Assembly: GCA_030374805.1 (NCBI GenBank)
Contig: JARGSG010000014.1
Span: 806,001 to 870,000, forward strand
Direction of reading: 5' to 3'
DNA from: Gracilaria gracilis
Taxonomy: Eukaryota > Rhodophyta > Florideophyceae > Gracilariales > Gracilariaceae
Length of the DNA: 64,000 nt
A program made the position numbers and the translations under genes. Below are positions 1 through 11,273 of this stretch, piece after piece. The notes beneath the pieces were generated by a model. The model worked only from the letters and a program-made list of their open reading frames with translations. It was not told where the DNA came from and did no database searches. Position 1 is the first letter of the stretch, and every line of letters begins with the position of its first letter.

Positions 1-1
1 C

Positions 2-3000
2 GACTATTACACTTGGCGCATATACGTACGAGACATTATGCACTCGGGTCAAGTATTGTTCGTCCTGTCCGACCCTCGACCTGCTGAAGGAACAGAAGAA
101 TCCCAAAGTCATTGGGACGACGCCGATCGTAAGGCCCGATCTGCCATAGTGCAGAATTTAGGAACTCAACCAATAATTGCAGTATCCGAACTCCTCGAAC
201 GAGACCACTGCACAGCTCTGGAGGCATGAACCAAACTGGAGTCCACATACAAGAAGGACAACACTCATTCCAAAATGAACGTACGACAGAAGTTGAGCAC
301 ATATACACACAAAGACGGCGAGGATATACAACAACATCTTCTACAAATGGAAACCACATTCCTAGAACTCGCCCGTCTCGGCGATCCTCTATCCGACCGT
401 GAGCGAACTGCTACACTACTTTGGACACTTCCAGACTCCTTGATGGCGATCACGTTACTGGCCGACGCAAACAACATGGACTACGACCAAGTCGTTTCAC
501 TCGTACGTTCTGAAATGGATCGCCGGAACCATCGCTCATCCTCGAGCACAGCTAAGGCGACGGACACAAAGAAAGACGGCAAACATCTTTACCCTGCAGC
601 ACATAAGTCGAACACTGCCTTCAAACACAAGCGAAAGAGCACGAAAGGCATCGAATGCTGGAACTGTGGACGAATTGGCCACATACGATCCGAATGTTGG
701 TCCCACAAAGGCACGAACAAGTACGCACCCAGCCAAAAGGGTGGTCGCCACAGAAGACGGGGTCGCAATCGAAACTGTCACAACAATACAAACAGTCCTA
801 GCAAGGACTGGGACACCACCAACGACCCGAACACGGGAAATAGTAACCGTCGACAAGGTAACAACCGCAACAACAACCACCACGAAGACGGCGCACCTCG
901 TGGTTTTGTCGCTATCGCGCAAGCACGTGCCTCTCCTAGCGGAATCGTTCAAATATGGTTAGACTCCGGCGCCACTCACGTCTTCATCAAGGACAGGAAC
1001 TCCTTCTGGGAGTACAATACAACACGAGGCCAAACCGTGCGCACATGCAATACATCTGCAGATATCATCGGCCATGGCAACATCAAACTGCCGATCGAAG
1101 AAGGTCTTATACTACCCGTGTAACACACTCCGTCTTTCGACTCTAACCTAGTTTCACTCTCAGTTCTCTCGCAACACGTCCACATCGAGTTATCAAACGA
1201 GCAAGGACTAACGGGATTCGCTCTCAAGGATCTGTCATCTGGGCAAACATTGTACAGGTCTTTCCCCAGGGAAGGCCTATACCCTCTACCCAATCCGGTA
1301 CCTTCCCCTCGAACACAGGGCGCCATGCCATCCCCAGGAAACACAGCCAAAAACTGGCACGAGAAACTAGAACATCCCGGAAGAGAAAGGCTCCGGGCAT
1401 GCGTGGATCAATGTGACGGAGTTCCACCACTTTCCTCATCGGAAATTGCTAACGTACATTGCACACCTTGCATACACGCTGGAAGCAAACGTGCACCACT
1501 ACACCACTCCACATCGGTTGTCTCTAAACCATTGGAAATCACTCATACCGATATCACCGGCCTCATCAGGCCTCCATCACTACAAGAGTCAACGTACATC
1601 CAGGTACTCATCGACGATAACACAAGAGCTTGCTCAGTTTACTTCCTAGACAAAAAGTCTCAGTTCTTCCAGTCGATCCGATGGTACAAGGCTCGCGCGG
1701 AGAACGAACTCTCTCCCAACAGATTGTACTGCGTTCACCTTAACGGGGCGGGTGAGAACAGATCGGACGACTTCGTCACGTACGCAATGGAAAGTGGTAT
1801 GATTCTCGAATACGCAACACCGTACGCGCATCAATCAAATAGCGTAGCCGAAAAGATCATTCAAGACTTGTGGAAGATGGCACGGACCTTTCTGCAAGCT
1901 TCCCAGCTTCCCGTACAACTCTGGGAAGAAGCCATATCTCACGCCAACTATCTGAGGAACCGCCTGCCGAACCATCGCGTAGATATGAACATACCCTACA
2001 CCCTGTGGTTTGGAAAGAAGCCAGACTTCACGAATATCCTGAAGTTTGGGCAACTAGGACACGCATTCATCTACAGATCGGACACAGTCGCAAACAAGAA
2101 GTTACTTCCTCGCGCCCTCCCTGGTCACTTCGTAGGCATGTAAAGCCCTCGCACCTTACTAAGAATATATATTCTTTCACTCTGGAAAGTAATCAAGTGC
2201 CGAGACGGGGATTTTAAGGTGGCGAAGGAATCTCTACCTTCATTAAACGAACTCATCGACTTCTCCTCCCTCCGACGGATCGAGGCCGAGAACGAGATGG
2301 AGGAAGAGGATGAAAAACATATGGATGCATCCCTGGCTCACTGCATGGTCGCTTAGTCACGTTTCCAAGATCTCGGAGAGGCGGGCAAAGCACACATAAG
2401 ATTCGAAGAAGCTAGACTTCTCCCCGAATGGGCTGAAGCGGTAGACAGAGAGTTCAACGCACTCGTTAGTAGGAACACATGGGAGCTGGCGGACAGGAAG
2501 CCTGGAATGAAACCACTCCCATTCTTATGGACCTTCACCGTCAAACATATAAGCGCTGATCCTCCTAAGGTTCTTGCCAAAGGACGCTGCGTAATCCAGG
2601 GCGACAAGCAACGTCCTTACTTGGACTTCGACCCGGACAATCTGTACGCGCCAGTGGCACGGCTTGAGACTATTCGCCTCGCCATCACCAAGGCAGCGGC
2701 TCAGGGCCTAATAATGGAAACTATGGACATCAGTAACGCCTACTTATACGGAGACCTCGAAGAACCTCTCTTAATGGAACAACCTCAGAACTCTTCTGGA
2801 TCCTCCTACGTCCCTGGCAAGGTCTGCATACCTAAGAAATCAATCTACGGGGCACGACAGGCGGGACAAATTTGGGGCTCCCCACTTCACGACGAGCTAA
2901 TACGTCACGGTTTCAATCAATCAAGTACAAATGGCCGCCTATACTTGTACAAATCTAGGAGTGGCATACTGAACCTCGTCGTTGTTGTCGATGACATCCT

Positions 3001-3010
3001 TGTAGTACAA
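2..3010 (+). pseudogene. copia-I gag-protease-integrase-RT (5' part)
   Basis: One frame stays readable for 3 kb but carries four in-frame stops: TGA 227-229, TAA 1121-1123, TAA 2141-2143 and TAG 2354-2356. Domains in order: a UBN2-type Gag (from the window edge to about 600), a CCHC zinc knuckle near 655-700 (CWNCGRIGHIRSEC), a copia protease motif DSGAT near 962, a GAG-pre-integrase segment near 1350-1500, an integrase core near 1530-2000 and the reverse transcriptase from about 2400. The first stop falls where copia Gags have a conserved tryptophan (EA-stop-TKLE), so TGG to TGA is likely. In the integrase the usual D-N-G-x-E reads L-N-G-A-G-E, so the second catalytic aspartate is lost. The RT active site reads VVDD near 2985. 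The frame breaks at 3011-3013 by insertion of another element. Confidence 0.88.
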
Positions 3011-3655
3011 TGAGACCTCAATGGGTTGGTGCCACGTGGGCCTACTGGTGCGCCTTGCTGGCTGCACTGTACCCAATTGGTATTCTGTATTTTATAATTT
3101 CTAATTTCTAATTTATAGTCTAGGATAGTTTAGCATTGCTGGCCCATGACAGTAGGTCATGGGCACAGCCGATGACGTCATGCCCGCATGGGAGATCGGC
3201 GTCGGTGCACCTTGTATATATTGTGGTGCACCTCGCCTTCCCCCTCGGGTATTGTAAAGTCAGGCACCACTAGGGCAGTAACTATACCATCTTGGTCACT
3301 TGCTACTCTATTACTATTCAGGTTTTACCGCGCGTCGACGTCTACTACCGTACACCTACACGGTCTAGACTAGTTGCCCCGCCGTTTGCCCCTGCGGGTT
3401 TCAGGTGCCCTACTACCATATTGGTTGTGTGTTTTTCCCCTTTAGGTTGAGCCCTCGCGCGCTCCCTCTACCAGGCGGACCCCACACCTTATCGGTATTT
3501 GTACGACATTTTGGTCTCCCGACTTAGAAGTTTCTTGGTTTTTGTCGTACCTTTACTGGTGAACAGAAGACATTCGAAAGGATTCTGGAAGTTCACACAC
3601 CTATTTGGTTTCGTAGGAATACTCGCGAAGCAATTGGATACCACTATTGGTCACT
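3011..3655 (+). promoter_or_regulatory. Leader/LTR-like region of nested element
   Basis: Non-coding stretch ahead of the Gag start. It holds a stem-loop at 3141-3163 (GCCCATGAC, loop, GTCATGGGC) and a TATATA core near 3215 bracketed by two copies of the palindrome GGTGCACC (about 3204 and 3225). This fits an LTR promoter plus leader, but no matching copy exists downstream in the window, so the LTR limits are unknown. Confidence 0.4.
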
Positions 3656-5819
3656 ATGGAAAGACCTAAAAGGATTACTCGTGGCTCTAGCGCGCCACCT
3701 AGCCAAAAGGGTTCTGCTGCGGCTTCGGCCGCTAAACCCATTCTGGATAATCCCGAGGAGTTGCTTCGGCAACCTCGGGCCGGAACCTCAAAGGATACGG
3801 GCACTCAGCCACCGTTGGCTCCTGAACCTAACAAGGATTTGCCGACAACGGTTGAGGACCTTTGGCCCCAATTGGAAGATCGAGCGAAAGCTCTTTTTAC
3901 CGCTACGGTTAATGAAGCTATGACCTCAATGGACATGGACGCCGTTACCCGCTTGGTGGTTGATCGAGCCGTGCACGAGCTCTCTCAACGCACACCTAAA
4001 TTGGTTGAAACATACCTCTTAACGGGTGCCCGGGAGCATATCTACCGAGTGGTTCAAGACCTTTGGGTTTCTGAAGGAATGGCGGAAGCCAAAACCCCTG
4101 GGGTGAATGTGGTTACTCGCATACCACAAGGGATCCCTGCCGGTTCTTCCGCACCAATCAAGCCAATTCCGGCCGATAGTGCGTACCTACAAGGTTTAAG
4201 GCAAGGTCAAGAGGGCCATATAGAGATGAGCCCTCGAGACGTGTACTTGCCACCCATTGGAGGTAACGTTCGAAAGGACACCAAGGCTGGTGGACCTGAG
4301 GACGATTCGTCTGACCCAGATGAGGGGCGACGAAGAAGAAACCGCAAGGGTAAAGAAAGGAGGAGGAAAAAGGGAAAGAATCGCGGCTACGACTCTGACC
4401 CCCGATTCCTCGAGCTCCGATACCGATACTGGTTCATCGTCGGATGATGACCGTAAAGGTAGACGCAAGAAGAAACCGAACAGGTTGGCGAAGAAGTCGT
4501 CAAAGAGAAACCGTAAAGGTAAGAAGAAACGGTACGAGTCGTCCGACTCGGATTCGGACACCGATACAACCCTAGAGGTGCGTCAGCCGCTGAACGATAT
4601 GTTCACCAAAGCGGTTGATTATAGGTCATATCGGTTGAGAAACCGATCCTCTGCTTACACCCAAGAGGTTGCGCAGAAGATCACCAAGCACCATAAGAAG
4701 CTCAGCTTCCAGATGGGTGATACTACCTTCACAGGTGATGATCCCATTGCGGTAATTGAGTTTCTACAGAAGTTCAAGATTGCATGCGACCAAAATGGTT
4801 TTTCCGAAGGCGCTGCCATGTGGTTATTCCAGTTTTACCTTAAAGGTCAAGCTTACCACTTGCTGCAAGGCAGGCTCCGAGGAAATACCCTGGCGGTTGA
4901 TGACGAGGGGACAGAGATGTTAGAGACGTACCCAGAAGTGGTTAATTTCATGTTGGAAACTTACGCTACCGATGAGGTTATCCAGGAAGGTTACGCTGAG
5001 GTGCAGGCATATCGCCAACGCTCTAGCCAAACCGAAATGGAATTCTCGTTGGGCCTTTGGAATCTGGCCACCCGATGCGGTAATGTCTTTACCACTAGTA
5101 GGTTGAAGTCGCTCTTTGCCGACAATGTCGACAAAGCGATCCGGTCGCAGGTACGCAATTACCTGGCGAACAACCGTAAGGTGGACTATAATGGGCTTGC
5201 CCGTTATGCCCAGGGACTAGGCGACACTCTCCGTCACGGAAAGAAGCCGTCGGCGTCCCATACCTCAAAGGATAAACCGAAACGGCCAGTATTGGAGCTA
5301 GAAGAAAGCACTACCTCAGAGGGAGATTCGCTCATTCGCGTACCAACAGGAATGGCAGTTCATCTCTTGACTGCGCCGCAGGCTCAGTCACGAGCCACCT
5401 CCATTGGTAATTGGTCGTCGACAGTACCACCGGATTCGGTAAGGTCGCCACCAAGTGCGGCGAGCACTCAACAAACCTCAACGGGTGGTTCTCAAGCATC
5501 TTCATATGCTACAGCACCAACCAATCCGGTTACCCGACCTACCTCTATGGCAATGCGTGATCCCCAGACAGGTGGATTGGTTTGCTGGCTCTGTTTGTCG
5601 CCAGACCATCTGGCGAACAGATGTGACAAAATACCCCCAGGGGTGCGCGAACATCTGATCAGTGCCAGGCAGCAAAACCACCGTAACCTATATGGATCTG
5701 GAAAGAGGGTACAAGCTCAACCATCACCATCTCAGGTTCATCTCGTCGAGGAAACACCAATCTTGGAGAAGGACAGTCCCGCTCAGGAGGAGCAGGAAAA
5801 CACCGAACGGTTAGCGTAG
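3656..5819 (+). pseudogene. Gag polyprotein of nested element, +1 frameshift
   Basis: The start is ATG 3656 (MERPKRITR). The first frame runs to a stop at 4445-4447 and the second, +1, frame runs from inside it to 5819. The protein sense switches at the CCCCC run near 4400-4404: a basic stretch ending GYDSDP continues as DSSSSDTDTGSSSDDD in the new frame. Joined, the product would be about 720 residues: a disordered N-terminus, an Arg/Lys/Ser/Asp-rich middle, a retrotransposon Gag (capsid-like) domain encoded about 4700-5230, and one CCHC zinc knuckle near 5580-5625 (CWLCLSPDHLANRC). The one-base offset may be a mutation, a sequencing slip or a programmed +1 shift. I cannot assign it to a named family beyond LTR-retrotransposon Gag. 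Confidence 0.7.
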
Positions 5820-5931
5820 GGGCCACCCCTAACCGTGAATTGGAAGGCCCGTCGATACCGGAACGGGAAACCTTAATGGTGGAAAAAGAAGAATCAGATG
5901 TACCCAATGTGGTGTGTCTAATGAAGTACAA

Positions 5932-6900
5932 TAATCCTTATGCTATCCAATTCTTATTCCCTCCTCAAAGACTTTAATGTCGAGATGCAGAAACTTTTCC
6001 AGGTGAAGTTTCTTGGCGAAGAAAAGTCCTTTATTGGAATGGACCTAGAACGAGATTATAATGGAATCAAGGTCCGCCAAACAAGATACATCAATAAGAT
6101 GTTGAGAGAATTTGGGCTGTGGAACTCCAACAATGCGCGGACGCCGTTACCTTCCCCTTGCGACCTTACGAGTCGAGGTGATGATGAGCAACAGCTCTCA
6201 TCGGCGCTTCACGGTCGCTATCGTAAGCTGGTAGGACATTTCATGTACTTTGCCGTATTCTCTAGACTGAATATATGTTCACAGCTTCAATTCTGGCAAG
6301 AAAAGTACATGAACCCTGCATGAGGCACATGGGACTTGAAAAGAAAGTAATAAAATATTTGAATGGTACGAAGGTTTTTGGAATATTTTTCCCTTCAAAA
6401 AATTCAGCACCAATAGAAACCTACTACAATTCAAACGGAGATGGATGCCTTGACAACAGAAAAGTGACAACGGGACTTTTAATAAAGATGAATGAAGCGT
6501 TGGTTATGTGTAAGGCGAAAAAACCAACGCTCATTGCGTTTTCCTTTAGCGAGGCAGAATATATCGCACTGTTACATGGCGTAAAGGTCTTGACATGACT
6601 GCGGAGGCTTTTTTGAGAACTTTGTTCTGACGAAGTTCTTAAAAATAAAAAACTAGTGTAAACCCGATCAATATTATCATGGGCAGTTTAACGGCACTTT
6701 TTATGGCCAAGAATGCTTAGAATTTGGAAAGGAACAAGCCTATTGGTTTGAAGTATCACCATGTTAAAGAGCTTGTAAAAAATAAGATTTTGAGAGTGAA
6801 GGAAATTTCCAGTGAGGTAAGACCTGCCGACATCTTGAGGAAGCCTTTAAGGCATGATGCTTTAGAAAGTCTCAGACTGTTTTGCAGTCTGTTTGCGTAG
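5932..6900 (+). pseudogene. copia-I RT C-terminus and RNase H remnants (3' part)
   Basis: The reading resumes with SNSYSLLKDFNVEMQKLF, the sequence that follows the RT active site in copia proteins, then the thumb region (FIGMDLERDYNGIKVRQ). A frame change follows in about 6275-6320, and the RNase H with its SEAEYIAL motif occupies the frame to 6598. A third frame, from about 6661, holds the tail (GLKYHHVKELVKN, ADILRKPLRHDALESL), broken by TAG near 6718. Three frames within 1 kb show strong decay. This part is AT-richer than the 5' part. Confidence 0.75.
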
Positions 6901-8060
6901 CGCTTGAAATTTGTTTGATTACTAACCTATGTAACCTCTATGTTTTTGCTTTGTGTTTTGTATTGATGACCATAGATGTATATCGAGTTTAAATTTGAAT
7001 GGTGCTATACTTTTTTCTTAGAAACGCAGGTTTTTCCCTACTCTGTTTTACTGCGGCAAAGGTTTTTAACAGCAGTCACCTTTGGGTTATAGTGTAGAAT
7101 AGTTTATGCGCAATTCATCGCTCTGCAAGCATGTTTGCAAGGGACGGTGTGAGTGACATAGTTTTGTCCACAAAGTGGAACGCGCCATAGTGTCCACACG
7201 TTCCACTCTGCGTGCAAAATAAAGGACGGCAGGCGACGGCGAGTGCTCAACTCCTCCTGGGGGTCAAGCGTCCACTTATTTTCACGGATTGACTCCTCTT
7301 CTGTAGCCCAGTGGTTTTTCCGTAACTGTATTCTTTGTATGCCAAGAAACGTTTGGGATAAATGTCCAATCATCTGGGATAGATAATCCGTTGCGTTCAA
7401 ACAGATTGGGCTAAACCGCAAACCCCCCAACCCTACTGTGGCGCATAGTGCGCAGTTGAGATGTTAAAATAAATGCAGCTTGACGTTGATGACTGAGTGT
7501 GTGTCCTCGTCAAAAGAGAGTTGCCTCTCTGTCTTTACCTTTTGCACTTCTCTAGAACTACCCTGGGGCGACAAAGACAGTCTGTCTACGTTCGCACTTT
7601 CCCGTTGGACTCCAACGGTTGAAGTAGTCTCTCGAAAGGTGCCTACGCAGTTGGGCTGGCGCCTGATATGGCTACACCTACTATGTACATATTATATAAA
7701 TACTATGTATGTAGTACATACACAGTGTTGCACGGTTAGACACAAAAAATCTCCCCTGAGCTACAAGTTCCACAGGTAATCTATAAGACACAGTGCGGCC
7801 GAAACGTCGGTTGATGCAGCGTGGTAGCCTTTCACAATCCCGTCGGCTAAGTAAATGCCCTCGTCACTCCCCCTATCTCGAAGCTCTGTCAAAGCTTGGC
7901 AAAGTTATATCAACTCTTAATCTCGCATGCTTGACGTTTCTTGTTCTTAACGTCCTAGACTGAGATTTCCCAGCCAACTCTAGGCAGATCTCAACCATCA
8001 TAACCCCAGCACGAACCTTGCCTCTTCTATCGCAATTCTTCTCGGCTGGCGAAGAGACCC
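6901..8060. other. Intergenic; copia flank and presumed promoter of beta-propeller gene
   Basis: AT-rich sequence with no recognisable gene or LTR. A short AT-rich palindromic patch of TA/GTAC repeats lies around 7680-7725. Candidate LTR sequence of copia-I could lie in 6900-7480, but without a second copy in the window it cannot be identified. Confidence 0.4.
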
Positions 8061-9662
8061 ATGGCGTCCCAAATCCACGTCCCATGCATTTCACTGCTGC
8101 TGCTCCTCTTCCTACTGTCTCCCGTCACGTGTTCGCAAACGGAAACCAAATTCATCGATACCGTTCTCGTCCACGTAAACGGCACGGAGTATACCATCCA
8201 GAGCCCCAGTTCTGTCGAGTTCATCCGGGGCGATTCTTCCCGTTTACTCATCGGCACGGTGCTTGGCACCATCCAACTGATACTCATCAAGCAAGTTAAG
8301 CCCACGCAATACGCCGTCGTGCGCTTATTGCACGAGATTTCGGTTGGACCCGGTCGCTCTATTCTCGGTATCACCTCCGACCCTTTCCTGCCGGGTATAT
8401 ACTACGTGTCCACAAGTTCTCTGCAATGGAGAGCTCAGGGGTTGCCTGCGTCCGGCTGGCAGAATGGCAAGGTTGAGAAGCTCCGATTTGATGCACGAAC
8501 CAACACAATCGAAATGGTCGGTCCGCTTGTGGAGGGCCTCCCGGTCTCGCTGGACACTGGATCTGTGTATGGGACAGCAGTAGATCCCGTTTCGTCGAAT
8601 CTATTCATCTCAATGGCGACGTTCAATAACGGAGGTGCGGCATCGTCAGTGCAAGGCGACCTTGCAGACTCCATCTACTCATCAGCCATCCTCCTGGTGG
8701 ATATTCGCTCACAAAACGTGAGCCGGGTGTTGGAATGGACATCTGATGATCCCGCAGTAGCTCGTTTAGCACAGACAGCTGAAGAGTCCGGAATACGTTT
8801 ATATGCAGAGGGGATTCGCAGCGCGTTTGAACCAAATGTATTCCTATCCGGAGATCTAATCGTGGTGGATGGCGGCGCGAACTTGAACTCGGGCCCGAAA
8901 AGCATCTCGTGCACCGAGTCTGTGCCATTCGAGGTATCCGAGCCGGATAAGGTGATCCGGGTAGAACAAGGCAGGTTCTACGGGATGGCAAATCGGGCGC
9001 GAGATCAATGCGTGTTTGTATCGGCTCTGCTGTCGGACGAGGAAGCGCGAGAACTAGAGGCAGACATCTCGTTACCACTGTTCACCAACGCAGATGCGAT
9101 ACGAAACAATGTGGTGGTGGGTAGCCCCACTGGGGCGCTGGAATACACGGCAGCGTGGTTCAGTGGTTTGCGAGGCAGTTTAATTGCGACTGAGGAGGAC
9201 CCGCGCGAGGATCGAGGCGGTGGTTTACCGGCAGGCACTGCGTCATACGATTTGGAAACGGGTGCAATCACGCGAGTTTCAAACGTGTCTGGGATCTCGG
9301 CAGTGATCGACGTGTACGGAAGCTTGTTTGGGGCGGATTTCGAACGCAGCAGGATTACGATTGGTGTGCCCAATGTGACGCGAAGAATGAGGGAAGAGCG
9401 AGCTATTCGAGCAGTATGGCCTTCGAAAGGGTTGCAAGGAAGCACGGTGCGTATCGTTGTTACCAGAAGCTACTCGCGAGAGGTGACGATCGGTGGCTAT
9501 CATGCCTCGTGTCGGAAGGGAGCGCGTCAGGTGAACACGATGCGCGAAGCGTTTTCTGTGAGAGTGTTGACATGTTTTGTTCCTCACGGTAGATTCCCAA
9601 GGGGTGCGGTGACAGTGACGGTAGGAAGCGTACAGCTAAATAAGGCGTTCATAGTGCTATAA
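8061..9662 (+). CDS. Secreted beta-propeller-like protein with C-terminal IPT/TIG-like domain
   Basis: A 533-residue intronless ORF. The start ATG 8061 is followed by a clear signal peptide (hydrophobic residues 8-24, SLLLLLFLLSPVTCS). The body has repeated patterns such as RSILGITSDPFLPGIYYVS and GTAVDPVSSNLFISMATF, typical of NHL or glucose/sorbosone-dehydrogenase-like six-bladed propellers. The last 100 residues (VWPSKGLQGSTVRIVV onward) resemble an IPT/TIG beta-sandwich. Several N-x-S/T sites fit passage through the secretory pathway. Function is unknown; a cell-surface or extracellular-matrix role is inference. The gene converges on the RRM gene with only about 20 bp between stop codons. 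Confidence 0.7.
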   Translation: MASQIHVPCISLLLLLFLLSPVTCSQTETKFIDTVLVHVNGTEYTIQSPSSVEFIRGDSSRLLIGTVLGTIQLILIKQVKPTQYAVVRLLHEISVGPGRSILGITSDPFLPGIYYVSTSSLQWRAQGLPASGWQNGKVEKLRFDARTNTIEMVGPLVEGLPVSLDTGSVYGTAVDPVSSNLFISMATFNNGGAASSVQGDLADSIYSSAILLVDIRSQNVSRVLEWTSDDPAVARLAQTAEESGIRLYAEGIRSAFEPNVFLSGDLIVVDGGANLNSGPKSISCTESVPFEVSEPDKVIRVEQGRFYGMANRARDQCVFVSALLSDEEARELEADISLPLFTNADAIRNNVVVGSPTGALEYTAAWFSGLRGSLIATEEDPREDRGGGLPAGTASYDLETGAITRVSNVSGISAVIDVYGSLFGADFERSRITIGVPNVTRRMREERAIRAVWPSKGLQGSTVRIVVTRSYSREVTIGGYHASCRKGARQVNTMREAFSVRVLTCFVPHGRFPRGAVTVTVGSVQLNKAFIVL

Positions 9663-9681
9663 AGAATGAAAAGCTCTCGGG

Positions 9682-10032
9682 CTACGATGATGATGACGCA
9701 TGTAGTGGGTCGGCGTGGCGTCGCGCGGCGGTACTCTTGACGCGGATAACCATGCCCAGGAACTGTGCCTTGTCGAGGTTAAGCTGGGCGTGTTTTGCGT
9801 CGTCAGGCTGCTCGAAGCTGACGAAGGCGTAGCCGCGGTTTGCGGAACTGGCCGGCTGCAGCGGCAGATGCAGGTCGGCGAGGTCGCCGTACGGGATGAA
9901 GAGGCTTCGGAGCGCGTCTTCAGTGGTGGCGGGTGGCAGGTGGTGCACGTAAAGGTGACGTGATGACATTCCGTCTGTCGGCGAACGGTGCAGAGCGGGT
10001 TTGGAAGGAGAAATGACGGCCGCATCGTCCAT
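9682..10032 (-). CDS. Single-RRM RNA-binding protein
   Basis: A 116-residue intronless protein starting at ATG 10032-10030. It is essentially one RNA recognition motif (residues about 25-100): RNP2 is LYVHHL and RNP1 is RGYAFVSF, both with the expected aromatic residues. The N-terminus and the Ser-rich C-terminus look disordered. A likely role is RNA binding in splicing or mRNA handling; the exact family cannot be named from one RRM. Confidence 0.8.
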   Translation of the reverse strand: MDDAAVISPSKPALHRSPTDGMSSRHLYVHHLPPATTEDALRSLFIPYGDLADLHLPLQPASSANRGYAFVSFEQPDDAKHAQLNLDKAQFLGMVIRVKSTAARRHADPLHASSSS

Positions 10033-10636
10033 GACGAGGGAGACTGCTGCTCCTCACGGACATTCGTCCCTCCTGATTTTAAAATGTTTTCCAGGTACGA
10101 AAGGTACACAATTATACTCTTGTGCTTTCGAGCTGATCCAGTATCACATGATGACGATCCGTCTACGGACGTGCGTCAAGTCCAACAGCTGATGTTACTT
10201 TCGAATCCCGAATGTTCTAAGTATACAGCACTATCAACCGTATGAGACAAGAAAGAATACCCGCGCGAAGGAGAGGGAGCGGCGAGCTGGAAAAGGGCGG
10301 AAGCAGACAAACCGAAGCCCCGTTATATCCCGACTATCGGTGGTACGAAGGTACATAGTGTGTGACGTGTACCGTAGGTACCGTTGGTAATCGCTTGAAA
10401 ATCGGAAACGTGTGTCGGAAAGATGAGCGCCTTTTTGCAGAGGCAGACTCTGGCTGCCAGAGCCATTCGCTGCAGTGCACACTGCACAGAGTGCAGTGGC
10501 AGCGTCTACAGCCACCCGCGCAGTGCCATTGCGAGCGCACCACCGTGCATAACCCTCGCCGCAATCACCCGCCGAAAGGTGCCCGCAACGCGCGCCCGCC
10601 GCAGCCAGCTCGAACAAGCAGTCGCCGCGCCCCGCC
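10033..10636. promoter_or_regulatory. Divergent promoter region between RRM and UQCRH genes
   Basis: About 600 bp between two divergent start codons. A GGTACC-centred repeat lies at about 10369-10392 (ACCGTAGGTACCGTTGGTAA). Around 10470-10500 there are clustered GTGCA/TGCAC half sites (CAGTGCACACTGCACAGAGT). No ORF is convincing here. Confidence 0.4.
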
Positions 10637-11054
10637 ATGGATGACGATCCAGTCGACAACAAGCCTCAGATCGAGGAAAACTGCCGTCCGCAATGCTCCA
10701 AGGTACGTCCGCAAGCGCGCCGCCCACACGCGCGTCGCGTCGCGTTCCGTCGCTAACCCGCCCCCCCCCCCCCGTCGTCGCGATCCGCGCGCTCCACGCC
10801 CGTCGCGCGCCAACAGTACTGGTCCGTGTACGAGGCATGCATCGGAAGGGTGAAGAATGACGCCAGTGGCGAAGCGCATTGCACCGGGCAGTACCTCGAC
10901 TTTTGGAAGTGCATCGACAAATGCGTAAGTTGTATTACAAGAACCGTTGTTGGTCACGTACAGCGCCGCAGCGCGCATGCAATAGATACGTTCTAACATA
11001 CCCTTCATGCCATTGTTGCAGGCCGTTCCCAAGGTGTTTGAAACGCTAAAGTGA
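10637..11054 (+). CDS. UQCRH: Ubiquinol-cytochrome c reductase hinge protein (complex III QCR6)
   Basis: Three exons: 10637-10702, 10817-10924 and 11022-11054, giving 68 residues. Introns have GT-AG ends (GTACGT and GTAAGT donors), and the second has a TTCTAAC branch site. The protein shows the hinge-family pattern of an acidic N-terminus, paired cysteines (ENCRPQCSKYWSVYEACIGR) and the C-terminal QYLDFWKCIDKC motif followed by VFETLK. In mitochondria this small intermembrane-space subunit supports cytochrome c1-cytochrome c contact. Intron 1 contains a long poly-C run near 10760-10775. Length matches the core of the family. Confidence 0.92.
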
Positions 11055-11273
11055 CGCCACTTGCTTTCAATCATCACTTTGGTCGCTACTTGAATACCAA
11101 CGCGTCTCTCCGTAAAAGCCATCGCCTTTGCAACACCCACCACAAGCATATCTACCTTCACTAATCCTGTTAGCTACGTACATCCGAAACGCCATTCCAC
11201 CCTCGACCACGTCTTTGCTGCAGCTTTCCCTACCGCCCAACGCACGAAACGCACGCTCCCCCACCACCCCGTA

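Larger units (their letters stand above)
3011..5931 (+). mobile_element. Nested gag-only retroelement inserted in copia-I RT
   Basis: A 2.9-kb block separates two parts of one copia reverse transcriptase. AGTACAA lies at both edges (3004-3010 and 5925-5931) and may be a target-site duplication. The block starts TGAGACC, has about 650 non-coding bases with a TATA-like TATATA near 3215, and then a long Gag. It stops shortly after the Gag zinc knuckle: no protease, RT or integrase and no second LTR is seen. It is either a gag-only non-autonomous element or a 3'-truncated LTR element; AGTACAA could then be microhomology instead. Confidence 0.6.
1..6900 (+). mobile_element. Decayed Ty1/copia retrotransposon (copia-I), split by a nested insert
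   Basis: Coding remains run in copia order: Gag with zinc knuckle, aspartic protease, integrase, reverse transcriptase and RNase H. The element is interrupted inside the reverse transcriptase by the insert at 3011-5931, after which the reading resumes at the matching point of the domain. The 5' end lies outside the window. No 3' LTR could be recognised, so the right limit (about 6900, just after the last coding remnant) is approximate. In-frame stops and frameshifts mark it as dead. Confidence 0.85.

Noticed and set aside
227-2356. A variant genetic code to explain in-frame TGA, TAA and TAG in copia-I
   Set aside because: Host genes in the window terminate normally at all three codons and have no internal stops.
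7104-7430. A 108-codon minus-strand ORF in the copia-I 3' flank
   Set aside because: No domain, no homologous pattern and AT-rich context. Probably chance or LTR sequence.
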